A program made the position numbers and the translations under genes. From positions 766,417 through 830,416 of the forward strand of contig JAHLKG010000012.1 in assembly GCA_025526995.1 (NCBI GenBank): a DNA stretch of 64,000 nt. Reading direction: 5' to 3'. The notes below the pieces were generated by a model. That model saw nothing but the letters and a program-made list of their open reading frames with translations. It was not told where the DNA came from and ran no database searches. This stretch comes from Powellomyces hirtus. Lineage: Eukaryota > Chytridiomycota > Chytridiomycetes > Spizellomycetales > Powellomycetaceae. Positions 24,411 to 35,100 of this stretch are shown piece by piece; the first letter of the stretch is position 1, and every line of letters begins with the position of its first letter.

Positions 24411-25868
24411 TTAGGAAAGCATGGGAATGGTGTTCGGTTGTTCGTTCACGTTGTCATGCGATCCAGTGTCTTCTTCGTTGCGTAGCGGAGTTATATCCGT
24501 TGTGATTTGTGGGATCGTTGGGGATGGCGCAAGTGTCTTAGTAGTCGATATGGATTTAGCGACTGTTTCCGTTGTGGTGACATTCAGAGTATCGGGTGTA
24601 GCCTCAATCGAGACTACGGTATTGGTTATCTCTTCGAATCTCGCATCTCCGGTAGATTTATCCTGGCCTCCGATGTCGTCCAATCCAGTCTCCTTTACGG
24701 CGGATTCCGTAGCTTCGGCTTCATTGACATCGGCATCTTCTTCTTCTCCCGTGCGTCTGAATTTGATGTGCGATTCATAAAATCTGATCATCTGGAAAAG
24801 TCAAAAGATGTTAACAACTCCTGCTGTCAGCGAGTCGAAACCAAATAAACACCTACAGCCTGCGGACACTTCTTGTTTGCGATTGGCGAGGGATGAGCAC
24901 TCCTGATTCCATTCTTCCATTTGATAAAGACCATCAGTTGACCCTCGACATACTCTTCAACCGTGTCAATTTGCTCAACATGGTCTTCCCAGGAAGACAA
25001 TGCGGCGATGTGAGGGCTGATACTGTCCTCGGTGTATAGTTGTCCATCTGCCTCTTCGCCATCCCCATCATCCGCATCATCCAACGTCACAACATCGGAA
25101 TAGTTTACAGAGGCGTCTGATTTCCGCAGGCGGCGGGGCGAGACTGCTCGGTCGGGGCGTCGTGCTTTTTTGACGAATTTGCGGGAAAGGAATAGCTCTG
25201 CTTCGTCCTCGTTGCCTACATCAAACACAGGATCCACTCCACCGCCGTTAGACTGCCGGTTTCGTGCCCCAAGAGCCGTGCGTTTCCTCTTCGCACCGGA
25301 CGAAGCAGGGGTGGAAGGGTTATTTTTCCAGTATTCATCAATCAATTCTTTAGATTCAATGTTTTCAGCGGGCTCCCACGTGTTGTCTGAAGATGGATAG
25401 CCTTTCCATTTGATAAAGAACATGAGTTTGCCCTAACGTAAAAAGAAACAAATAAACGCTGTTGTCCACTCGAGGGATACACGCGGTCAAATATCAAAAC
25501 AGCTCAGACAGGTGACCGGGACGGCGGAATGCGTCCTTGAGCACCTTCATTCCGCCTCTTCCGCACCAGACATTCTTCGTCCGGCCCTCCGTCCCAGCAG
25601 ACAAACTCATTCCAGGAAGCGGACAGGTTGAGACTCGTGCGCTCACCTTCACTTTTTTGTGGGCAACCAGTTCCTCCACATCATAAATTTCGTCGTCGGC
25701 GCCGTCGTCGTCGTCGCCTTCGCCATCTTCCTGATCTTGGTCTTTCTCGGGCTGGTCGTCTATGACCTCCTCGACACCCTCAGCGTCGTGTCCGTTGGGA
25801 CCTGCAACGTTGTCCTCTTCCCCGCTGCTGATCGGATCTTCCACGTTGCGAGCCTTTGTGGCGGACAT
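24411..25868 (-). CDS. Heterochromatin protein 1 homologue (chromodomain plus chromoshadow domain)
   Basis: Reader of H3K9-methylated nucleosomes that nucleates heterochromatin. Three exons (25868-25647, 25432-24857, 24791-24411) join in frame to 392 residues. An acidic N-terminal tail (DQEDGEGDDDDGADDE) leads to the chromodomain (IYDVEELVAHKKVKGKLM, then FIKWKGYPSSDNTWEPAENI). All three aromatic cage positions (Tyr, Trp, Tyr) are present. A basic hinge (GAKRKRTALGARNR; KKARRPDRAVSPRRLRK) is followed by the chromoshadow domain (WEDHVEQIDTVEEYV, LMVFIKWKNGIRSAHP, KKCPQA joined to MIRFYESHIKFR). A Thr/Glu-rich tail not usual in HP1 extends another 110 residues. ATG is at 25866-25868. The domain order is diagnostic for the Swi6/HP1 family, so confidence is high. 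Confidence 0.93.
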
Positions 25869-26888
25869 TTGTTTTAGTCAGAACGGGGCAAGTTTTTCCA
25901 ATCTCTGTTTTGATGCGCGTTGTCGAAAAGTAAGTCTGTCCATGTGGGAGGGAAGGCGACAGGAGAGCTTGCTGCTGTTCGGACAAAACCATCCGCGTTC
26001 ACGTGACTGAGTAGTGTCCCAATCCTAGTATGCCCTAGAACTAGCCCGCTGTTCATTCTGTTGGTCGACGTCGTTCATGGAGATGAATTGCTGGATGTGA
26101 AGTAAAGTAAAGCAAAGTACGCAAATGGGCGAGATCAGGAAAAAGTTCAAGTTCAGCCCGGCACTAAGTCATCCCTCGTCAATGCCCTCGGGGCTCGATG
26201 GGCCGGCACCCAACACCCAACACCCAACCTCAAAAATGTCATCGATTTCTCGTGCATTCATGATCAGCCAGATCCGCCTCAGAAATTAGCTATATGTAAA
26301 GCCCCATGGTATGCCAGATCCACATAACGGGCCGATGAAGCACATCACTTGTGGTCTTGTGGTCTTGTTCTCCCCAAGCCGATCACATTGGCCTTCCTCC
26401 TGCGGCTCGTCCGTGTGAGAAAACCCAGCAGGCTCGCCCTTGCATCCGTGCTCTTCTTACATAGTAGCATTAATCGGATGAGAAACTCGACCCCACAGTA
26501 ATTCGTTAAGGTCTGGAATCCCGCGTTAAGCTTCTGCTGTAAACAAAAGTTAGGATCCTCAATTCGCGGGCGCGTAACTAAGCCACTTTTACCTAATTGG
26601 AACGTGAAGCGGAATTTACACGGTTTTTGCTGAGTTCAATTCTGGTCAGCATACGCAACTCATCAACACAACAACAACAACACCGATATGCCATTCGCCA
26701 CCGATAAATTACTTCACTCATCTCACCTACAACCCGAAAGTGCCATGTTCGTGGTAGGAAATGCTCCTGGCGAAATTGAATCGGTCTGCCAATACTGGAG
26801 CCGTAAATCTTGAGCGTTCGATGTTGTTGTTTACACTAACGCCCTTGCATTGTCAATCACCACATAGAAGCCTGTCGTCGCAAACCTG
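25869..26888. other. Divergent intergenic region between HP1 and a Whi5-like gene
   Basis: About 1 kb of promoter-type sequence between two head-to-head genes. It holds a tandem ACCCAAC run near 26209-26228, a doubled GTGGTCTT near 26353, and ACAAC runs near 26666. No coding sequence recognised. Confidence 0.5.
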
Positions 26889-28444
26889 ATGGCTGCAGTT
26901 CATTCACCAGCCTCAGTGTTACCACTCATGTCTTCCGAAGGAGTAGCGACCACACAATGTTCTTTCGTCCCACGCACCCCGCCACGCGCGAATGCATCAT
27001 TTTTCGGTGAGCAACCTGTGCCCTCGCGCTCCAAAAATATCAACAAAGAGTACACATACGGCTCCTGCGTATTTATTTTGGATGGACGGGCTACGAACGA
27101 CTTTCGAACAAGACCTCCAGTCTCATCATCTGCTTTCTTGCACGGGCGCGCATCATCCACATGCGTGCCAAAAGAGCATAAAACCATTGACAGCTCCAAA
27201 GCAACTCGCGAAGGAAAGCTTTTGAATACCATTAAAACAACAAGCCCTCCAATTCCAAATGACAGGGAGGGGCGCACAACAGATGGAGCCGCATCGTTGA
27301 GAAGATACCGCGAGCAATTGTCATCACATTTGCTGGCCACAGCCCATCATGCATCTTTCGGGTCGCGAGAGCCGACGCGAGATACGTCTAGGGATCCTGT
27401 TACGTTGTCCGAATGCGGTTATGCAGGAAAGAGCTCCCGTCCGAGCCCTTTACCGAATCCATCGATGGAGAGAATAGAACCAACTTGCGCTGCAATGGAC
27501 ATCACCATCCCGGCGCAAATCCAGAGCACTAAATGCGAACGCGTGAGACAAGTCAAAGCGGAACCCTTACCACACTCACTAAAAAACGTTGCTAAGACCC
27601 GGGACCAAATCGCAGTGGAAAACGTTTTGAGGAAAGCCCCGTATCAAAAGGTAAAGACATGCTCTCAACTATGGATTCTTGGAGAGAAACTGACGGGTTT
27701 TTTCATCCACTTTGTACACCATCAGCATATGCAGGAGCTAAGTGCTCGTCTCCGATACGCTCTATTCAAAGTTCAAAATGGATGGGAGCGTAAAACCCTA
27801 CCGGAAGTCCAGAGGGATTTCGTAAAGGAGACTGATTTAGCGACGTCTTTCCAACACCAACAATCTCCAGTGTCGCGGCCGAAACGAGGGAGAGATTCCG
27901 GTAGGGTGTTTTTCTTGAGCCCCGTAATGGGTAGAAAACAAGTAACTTACTGTGAACGTTCTTAGATGCAATTGATCCGACGCCTGAAGCAAAAAAGCGA
28001 CTGGGAACGAGAACGAGAAGTAGAAAGATGAAGGAAGAACAAATGGACGTAGAGGCTCCAACCACACAGGACATGGTCGACTCCGATATGTACACAGCAG
28101 CGATGGTTCTCCAGTCCTTTCGACAACCGAATTGCACAGTCAGTAGCCCACCATCTAAGCGCCAAAAGTCCGCCATTCAACCGCAAAAGCAACAGAAGCG
28201 AGCCACCCCGCGAAAGAAGAGTCATCGTTGGACACCACCCGTAAAGGAAGATGTTGCGGCGCAGCCGAACGGTGGACGTGCTGGCGTGACATTGCCTTCG
28301 CCCCACCCAGCAGAGTTCTGCACTCGCGCAGGAACGAGCGCTCATTGCCCTAGCTCTGGATCTTCCAACACACAAGCAAACTATGCGGCACCATGGCCAT
28401 CGCCATGCTACGAACCAATCCACAATATAAGTAGTACTGTTTAA
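26889..28444 (+). CDS. Candidate Whi5/Nrm1-like G1/S transcription regulator
   Basis: Three exons (26889-27650, 27735-27900, 27966-28444) join in frame to 468 residues. The first intron ends CAG at 27734 and joins NVLRKAPYQK to ELSARLRYALFKVQNGWERK, followed by TLPEVQRDF. This short block resembles the GTB/Whi5 motif of fungal Whi5 and Nrm1, which bind SBF/MBF-type transcription factors and repress G1/S genes. The second intron joins RGRDS to DAIDPTPEAKKRLGTRTRSR. The rest is low complexity and rich in Ser, Pro, Thr and basic residues, with SPPSKRQK and SRPKRGR patches that look like nuclear signals or CDK-type sites, as expected for a disordered regulator. ATG at 26889 is the first in frame. 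The assignment rests on one motif of about 30 residues; an unrelated disordered nuclear protein is the alternative. Confidence 0.6.
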
Positions 28445-29523
28445 ACTCTTAAAATTTTTCACATATCATAACATATTCATCAATTCAACCGTGTATGACA
28501 TCGTCATCTGATGTTTGGAGATTTTTTGGGATAGCAGGCTTGCACTACCATCTATATGTAAACCTGCGAAGTCTGCAGACCGCCGCATCTGGAGCGTGTG
28601 AATCCGACGCGATGGGAATATCGGAAGTTCGCCATGGCCTATCCCACAAGCCCCCAAACTGCCTAATAATGGTACCTACTCTAATTTTGGCTGCTCTTGA
28701 AAATGCTCATTTTTGCGCTTTTTTGGTGCTCTTACACAGGTCCATGCTTCGCCATGGCACACGCCATACCTCTTGGATCGAGCTAAAAGTGGTACATTTC
28801 CATCTACTTTCTGCGTTATCTTTGAGCTTGTGCAAGCCATTAAGCAAATGGGTGTTTTTTTCTGGCTCTGCTAGCAACCTGCAAACTTCAGTTAGAAAGG
28901 GTGTCCGTTTTCCGCTTCGCTTGCCCCCTAAAGGCCTCGCTGCGAAATGCAGGTACTACATCTTCACGAGAATACTCTGGAGATTGTTTTGGAACATGGG
29001 TTTACGTTGCTTGCTTCTTTTACGAGTGGGCTCTGCCAAATCTCGTGTTTTGCGCTATCTTCCAGAGGAGTGTGACCCTCTCTTGGTTCCCTAGCCCGTT
29101 AGAAGCCGCCGCTGCACATCCACAGCGTACAAATGTTCTGTAGATGGCGTTGGTGCTTGGCTTTGCACTGTTTGGTTTCTTTGCGGAGCGTTATCTTGGA
29201 CGACCGATGTCAAATCTTGGATTTTGCGCTGTTTTTCTTACTCTTTTCCCTTGCTAGCCTGTTACGCGCCTTTTAAACAAGAAATGAGGCGTATGTTTTC
29301 TAGTCAATGCTTGCCCGAACGTTCTGGATTATGTGCTCATCCCGTTAGCGCTGCTTCTGGGTGAGTCATGCCCAGGTCCGTGTTTTTGCACCCTAACCCT
29401 AACCTTAAGGACGAGTTGATCTTCATTACCGGAAACATCGCCGGCGATGCACAATGCCCTTCGAAAGACAACAACGTCGCAATGGTTGTGCCGGACGCCA
29501 ACCCTTCGCCTGCCTCGCGATTC
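28445..29523. other. Intergenic, T-rich, no convincing gene
   Basis: A long plus-strand open stretch at 28495-29094 has erratic composition and no motif, and I do not call it. Parts of 28680-29270 look like weakly related copies (TTGGATTTTGCGCTGTTTTTC near 29216 versus TCGTGTTTTGCGCTATCTTCC near 29042), suggesting an old duplicated sequence. A telomere-like motif lies at 29391-29404. Confidence 0.35.
29391..29404. repeat. Interstitial telomere-like motif (C-strand)
   Basis: CCCTAACCCTAACC, in the opposite orientation to the chromosome-end repeat. It lies just beyond the 3' end of the decayed carotenoid-oxygenase-type gene. Confidence 0.7.
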
Positions 29524-31250
29524 TCAACGCCCCAAAAACTTGGTACCCGCCCGCATAACGGCTCGCTTCCACTCGGGCAGCTGAATTTCGTCGGTGGCAC
29601 ATTCGCCGGCGGGCAGTTCGATCTGACTTTCTATCTGCTCCTGACCCAACCAGATCCCATGGAACCCGTTGGGTACTCGGTACGGCATAGTAACTTCAGC
29701 CAACTGGGTCATATCCTCCGTCGACACCACGATGAATGCCGACTTGCCGGTGTGCTCGTGATGATTAAAGGTGATGAGGTAACCGTCGCCCAGCGGAGCA
29801 TTTGGGGATTTCGGAACGAAGACGGGCTCCCCGCCAGTGATATCCGCGCTGTAGGAGAATTGCTTGACTTGACCGATGGTAACGTCAAAGCGCAAAAGCC
29901 CGTTGGGTCCCTTGCCGGCGAGGGGGTGGGTCGGTGGAATAGCGTGCTGCAAAGACGACCGGAGGCCGTCTGCATGGGCCACGAGTGTCGACTTGGGGAA
30001 ACTCGGTTGCGAACTTTGTCTCACTCAATCGACACTTGGTCATTTCTTTTGTGCTTAAGTTGAACGAGAATTCAAACAGCTGCGGGTGGTCTTGAGTGTA
30101 GGTCTCGTCGACCTCTTTTAGGTTTACCCTGGAAGTCCAGCAAGCCAGGAGGTTAGCTTGCCACGGGAATGATGCCGAAGCGTGAAGGAGTGGAGGGTTC
30201 AAAGTCATTCATGGGTTTGCCATGTACGAAAGGCCGTGTGGAATCAGCGAGCAGGGGCAAGTCCATGAAGATGCTTGGGTGTAATCGCAAAGTCATGGGC
30301 CATGCAGGGTCGAGCTTGGCGGATTGGGAGACCGTTGACTAGCATCTTTCCGTTGGGGGCGACCACAGAATAGTATAGGTGGGGTGAGCATCCAATTTGT
30401 AGCCAAACAGGGTCATTTCGCCCGTTTCCGAGGAGATCTTGGGATGCGCAGTGACCTCCCTTGCTTTGTCACTCAGTTGACCCTCGAAATGGTAATTTCC
30501 CACGGCCTGCAAGGTGGGAGAATGAATGTAGACGGGTGTGCTGCCTTCCATCAAAGACAAGAGCCGGCCATTGAAGAACGTCAGTGCGGTATTTGCAGTA
30601 CTGAGAAAGTCGATTCCCGTCAGGTAGCGTAGGAATTTAAGATGCGAAACTGCCTAAGAATGTTCTAGTATCAGGACGATGACCATTGTGACCTCGATTC
30701 GGGGTGCCAATCCAAGTTACCTTCGTCATATCTAGCCGCCCGCCGCTTCCGAGCGTGGCAAGGGAGACATTGACATTGAAACCACTTTCTGATGATTGGT
30801 CAAACAGAGCGGACTTGACCCGGTACTTTTTCGACTCTATGTATTTGTTCACGTAATGCGGTGCCCAGGCCTTGAAAAGCAAGGAATGCACCATGCCATC
30901 TCCGTCTATTTTGAAAGGTGGCCTGTCTGTAAATCAACGCGTGCGCACATATTTGCTAAGACTCCTCGCAGCAGCTGTGACCTACCGAACCACTACACGT
31001 TCCGGCGGGTTGTTAATCTTTAAAATTTGCACACAAGCGCGAGGATATGGCATTCAGCACTTACATGATACGGACGATCGCTATCGACGAAGCGAGGATT
31101 GGAGCCAACCCTCACAAATTGACCGTTTTGTAAGCAGCGCGGTATCTCGCCTTTCACCGCAGCGGGGGCAATGGCGACCAAGTCATGCTCATCCTTGATT
31201 GGCGCAAAGCTGCCCGACAGATAAAAGTTGGAAGCTTGATGTTTTGCCAT
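29524..31250 (-). pseudogene. Carotenoid/stilbene cleavage oxygenase family, broken
   Basis: Member of the RPE65/carotenoid cleavage dioxygenase family (non-haem iron enzymes that split conjugated double bonds), but apparently inactive. From ATG 31248-31250: GEIPRCLQNGQFVRVGSNPRF, then after an intron IDGDGMVHSLLFKAW, and VTAHPKISSETGEM with the first iron His. MAHDFAITPK (second His) is followed by a frame change near 30273 to SIFMDLPLLADSTRPF. Between RFGIIP and NLLACWTSRVNL (near 30165) the segment that normally carries the third iron His (FHxxNAWEE-type) is missing and the frame shifts again. Another shift lies near 29950-30000. The end retains GGEPVFVP, DGYLITF and RVPNGFHGIW (fourth His). 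Such breaks cannot be explained by one normal intron. A sequencing-error explanation would need several independent errors. Confidence 0.75.
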
Positions 31251-32119
31251 GTGTGTTTTCTTTGGCTGATCGTGCGCGGCCGACCCCACGCCCCGCCCGT
31301 GCACACGAGATTGTCCTAGGAGGAAGGGAGTGACGGGCCTCACTGCAGGGAGCGGCACGCCCCGGTCGGAAGTGTGAGCGAGCATTGTCGACGAGGGGTT
31401 GGTCCCCGGCACGTGACCTCCTGTGCTGACGTGATCCGTGGCCCCGACGCGTCGACTTTCGGTACGCTCTCCAAGCGGTCGGAAAAGCCCAATCCCACCT
31501 TGCTTCCGAGTGCCGTCCAAATAACATTTCCTGACAATTGATTCTAACATCCTCCATGATTGGGTTTCGGCCAACAATCCAAATGGGTAGTTGCGCTGCA
31601 TTTTGTTGTGCCATGATCAACATCTGCGGGCTTCACCGTGGGGAAATTCGCGGCTCAAGCGAGTTCCTCTCTGCCATTCCAAGGCTTGACGATTAAGGAC
31701 GGTCTACGTCAGACTAGATGTATTCTGGTGGGCTCTCATCGATTGCGGTGCCGTTAGACTCGAGAACTGTTGAAATGCCCTGGACTGGGTATCTCTCATG
31801 TTTCCACCATAACAAAAGTACATTGTATTGATTACATAAAGGCAAGGATACATATGGATGAGCAAAAAAACTATATGATCAGACTTCTACCGCTTTGGGA
31901 AAACATCTGCTACTTTGGCAGTCTATGGAGATAGGAACTAGGCCTGCCCAGACGTTGATCGTAACCCTGTCCATTCTAGGGGGCGGCACGTTGTTTTGGA
32001 TTCATTCGCGTGGCGCAGGCAAAGTGGCGTTATCGGCTACTCATGACTTGAGCAGCAAACGGCCATGACACTCACACTCCATTCTGTTCCGAGCACCTCC
32101 CGTTGAGCATCAGACAGTC
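31251..32119. other. Divergent intergenic region
   Basis: Between the decayed oxygenase gene and the histidine kinase gene. Minus-strand open stretches upstream of 31250 (to 31623) are short and without motifs. No gene recognised. Confidence 0.45.
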
Positions 32120-35100
32120 ATGTCTACCACCTCTTCGACCGTTCCGCTGGACCTCCGTGATGGCGGGGAAATGGGAAGGCGGACAAGGGAGTTTGACTGG
32201 TCAAAATTGTCCGTCGGTCCCCGGGAGAAGTGGCCTCCGGCCCTGACCGCTGCCGTCAACATGATTCTCACGAGTCGCTTTCCGTTCCTTATGTGCTGGG
32301 GCCCTGAATAGTTGAGTGCCTAATTTTTTCCGGAGTTGCTTATAGAAGAAACACTTATCTTCCTTCTACTTTGGAAAATAGCGTCGTCTTTTGTAAGTGC
32401 ACAGGTTGTGCTACTTGTGCATGTGGCTTCGTCTTAAAACCACCTTGCTTCCTTTACAGACAACGATGCATACATCCAAGTAATGGGTCCAAAGGTTAGT
32501 GCGGAAAGTGCTTACGTCTTGTATTGCTTGACGAAACTGAAAAATGTCTTGGAAGAGTAGCACCCAGCGCTGGGACTTCTTGCCGTTGAACTGTGGGGAG
32601 AAATCTGGCAGGAGGTCGGGCCCGACTTTGCCAGAGCTTTGAATGGCGTTACGACGTACTCTTCTGATATGCATTTGCCAATGTTTCGCATGGGATACAC
32701 AGAGGAAACGTAACGTGTTTTTTGCTGATTCTTTGTCATTTGGAAAGTGCAATCTAACCGAACTCACAATTCTTTAGATATTTTACCTACTCTATATCTC
32801 CGATCCTCAGTGATCATACGACAAAGACAGTCGGCGGGATTTTGGCTCCATCTTTTGGTAAGGGCGGCAGTCTGCGGTCTTCAGAAACGCGCCTCAATCG
32901 TCGTTGATGTTTCTAAATAGAGGTGACTGGGCGGGTTATCCACGAGCGTAGAGAGCATTGCGTCAGGGAGCTGGGCTCGAAAGCCGGAACCTCCACATCT
33001 TTATTGGAGGTAAGCTGAGCACTTAGCCTTGGATCTTCGAGAGATACTACATAGTTGACCATCGTTGTCACCACAGGCTTGTTCTTTAAGCGCTGAATGT
33101 CTCGCTCTAGTTCCTTTCGATATTTCATTTTCAATGATATATTTCTTGGAAGCAGATCAGATGACATTGTCTTTGAAGGCGACATCGGTACGTAATTGTC
33201 CACGAAGTGTCGCGCATTCCCGGCGAATAACCATATCCATCGACAATTATTCAGGGGATTGATGCGAATCACGCACTAGCCGTTCCTACTATATTCATTG
33301 GGGGACCTATGCCTGGCTCCCTTGAGCGCATTACCGATGTGCTGCGGACGAAAGAAGCAATTGACATCCCACTATCTGTTGATTTGGGCCTTCCCGGCGG
33401 CGCTTGGCCCGAAAAGCCCGTAGAAGCCATGATCCTACCGATCTTGAAAAATAACTTGGATCTGCTGGGGATCGCAGTGCTTGGAGCGAGTCCCAGGCGA
33501 AGACTGGATGCTCTTTATCGCAATTTTTTTACTCTGATTGTGCGGCAACTGTCGCATAATCTGTGCGCCGCGCAAAGTTACGAGGAAGAGCGACAGAAGC
33601 GAGAGACTCTCGCTGAACTGGATCGCGCAAAGACTACTTTTTTCAGGTGAGCGAAAAACCTGGTAAAGTATGGGTCGACGAGTGTTGAACGGCTTTGTTT
33701 CTCCTTTCAGCAACATCTCGCACGAATTAAGAACGCCGCTGACCCTAATACTTGGGCCTGTGGAGGAAATGTTGCGAGGGAACAGCGTTTCTGCTACCAT
33801 TCGTAAAGAACTGGAAATAGTCCAGCGAAATGCACTTCGCCTGTTAAAACTGGTTACGAGCTTGTTGGATTTTTCCAGAATCGAGGCCGGGAGAATGCAG
33901 GTGTCCTACCGGCCGACAATCCTTGGCCACCTTGTTGTTGATGTTTGTGGGGTATTTCGATCCGCTATAGAACGAGCAGGACTCGAATTTGTGGTTGACG
34001 TTGTCCCATGTGACCAGCCTGTTTATGTGCACAAGGACTTTATAGAGAAGATGATGTACAACCTTCTAAGCAATGCGCTCAAGTGCACATTTACGGGCCG
34101 GATAACCGTGCTTTCTCGGCAGGTGGACCAGCAGGTAGAAGTTTCTGTTTCCGATACAGGCGTTGGGTGCGTATGGTGCTTGCATTTATATGCTCTTACC
34201 ACTCTGATCTCAAATTCCTCTCTTGTTTATTTGATTTTCTTAGTATATTAGACAAAGACCTACCCGAGATATTCAAGAGATTCTACAGAGTGGAAGGTGG
34301 CAACCGAAGAAGCAACGAAGGAACTGGGATTGGGTTGGCACTAAGTCAAGAACTTGCGAAGCTCCACGGCGGAACTATCACCGCGAAGTCCAAATTCGGC
34401 GAAGGGTCCACCTTTACGCTGACGATACCGCTGGGACGCTCCCATTTGCCATCAGATCGCGTCATCGAGTTGCCTGACGATACGTTGTCCTTGGGTGACA
34501 TGGACTCGCAATTCTTGGAGGAGGCAATGGGATGGTTGTCAGAAAACGATGATGCGTTAAACTCCGGCCCTTTTGTTTCCACCAAAGAAAATCCGTCCGG
34601 GTGGAGCCCTACCTGCTCTTCCACCACCGGCGCCGCCGCCCCGGAACCCTATGTCCTGGTGGCGGACGACAATAATGACATGAGTGCGTACGTGAAGTCA
34701 CTTCTTAGCAAGTCCTGGCGCGTTCGGGTCGTCCGAGACGGACAGGAAGCTCTGGATATGTGCAAGCGACATCCCCCAGGCTTTCTGGTATCGGATATCA
34801 TGATGCCGCGCTTGTCGGGATTGGAACTTGTGAAACATATTCGGGCTGATCCGGTTCTAAGACTAATTCCTATCATTTTATTGTCGGCTCGTGCGGGGGA
34901 GGAGGCTCGAGTGGAAGGTTTGGAAAGTGGGGCGGACGATTACATGTGCAAGCCCTTCAGTGGCAAGGAACTGATTGCCCGAGTTAGGACCCATCTGGAA
35001 TTGGGGAGATTGCGTTCTGAATTGATGCATCTTGCCAGGGTCAGTCCGGTAGGCATTTTCCGCGCGGACGCTTCCGGGAACGTCACTTATCGCTCAGAAC

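Noticed and set aside
28495..29094. 199-codon plus-strand open frame
   Set aside because: Hydrophobic/Cys-rich erratic composition, no motif and weak internal repetition; looks like a chance opening.
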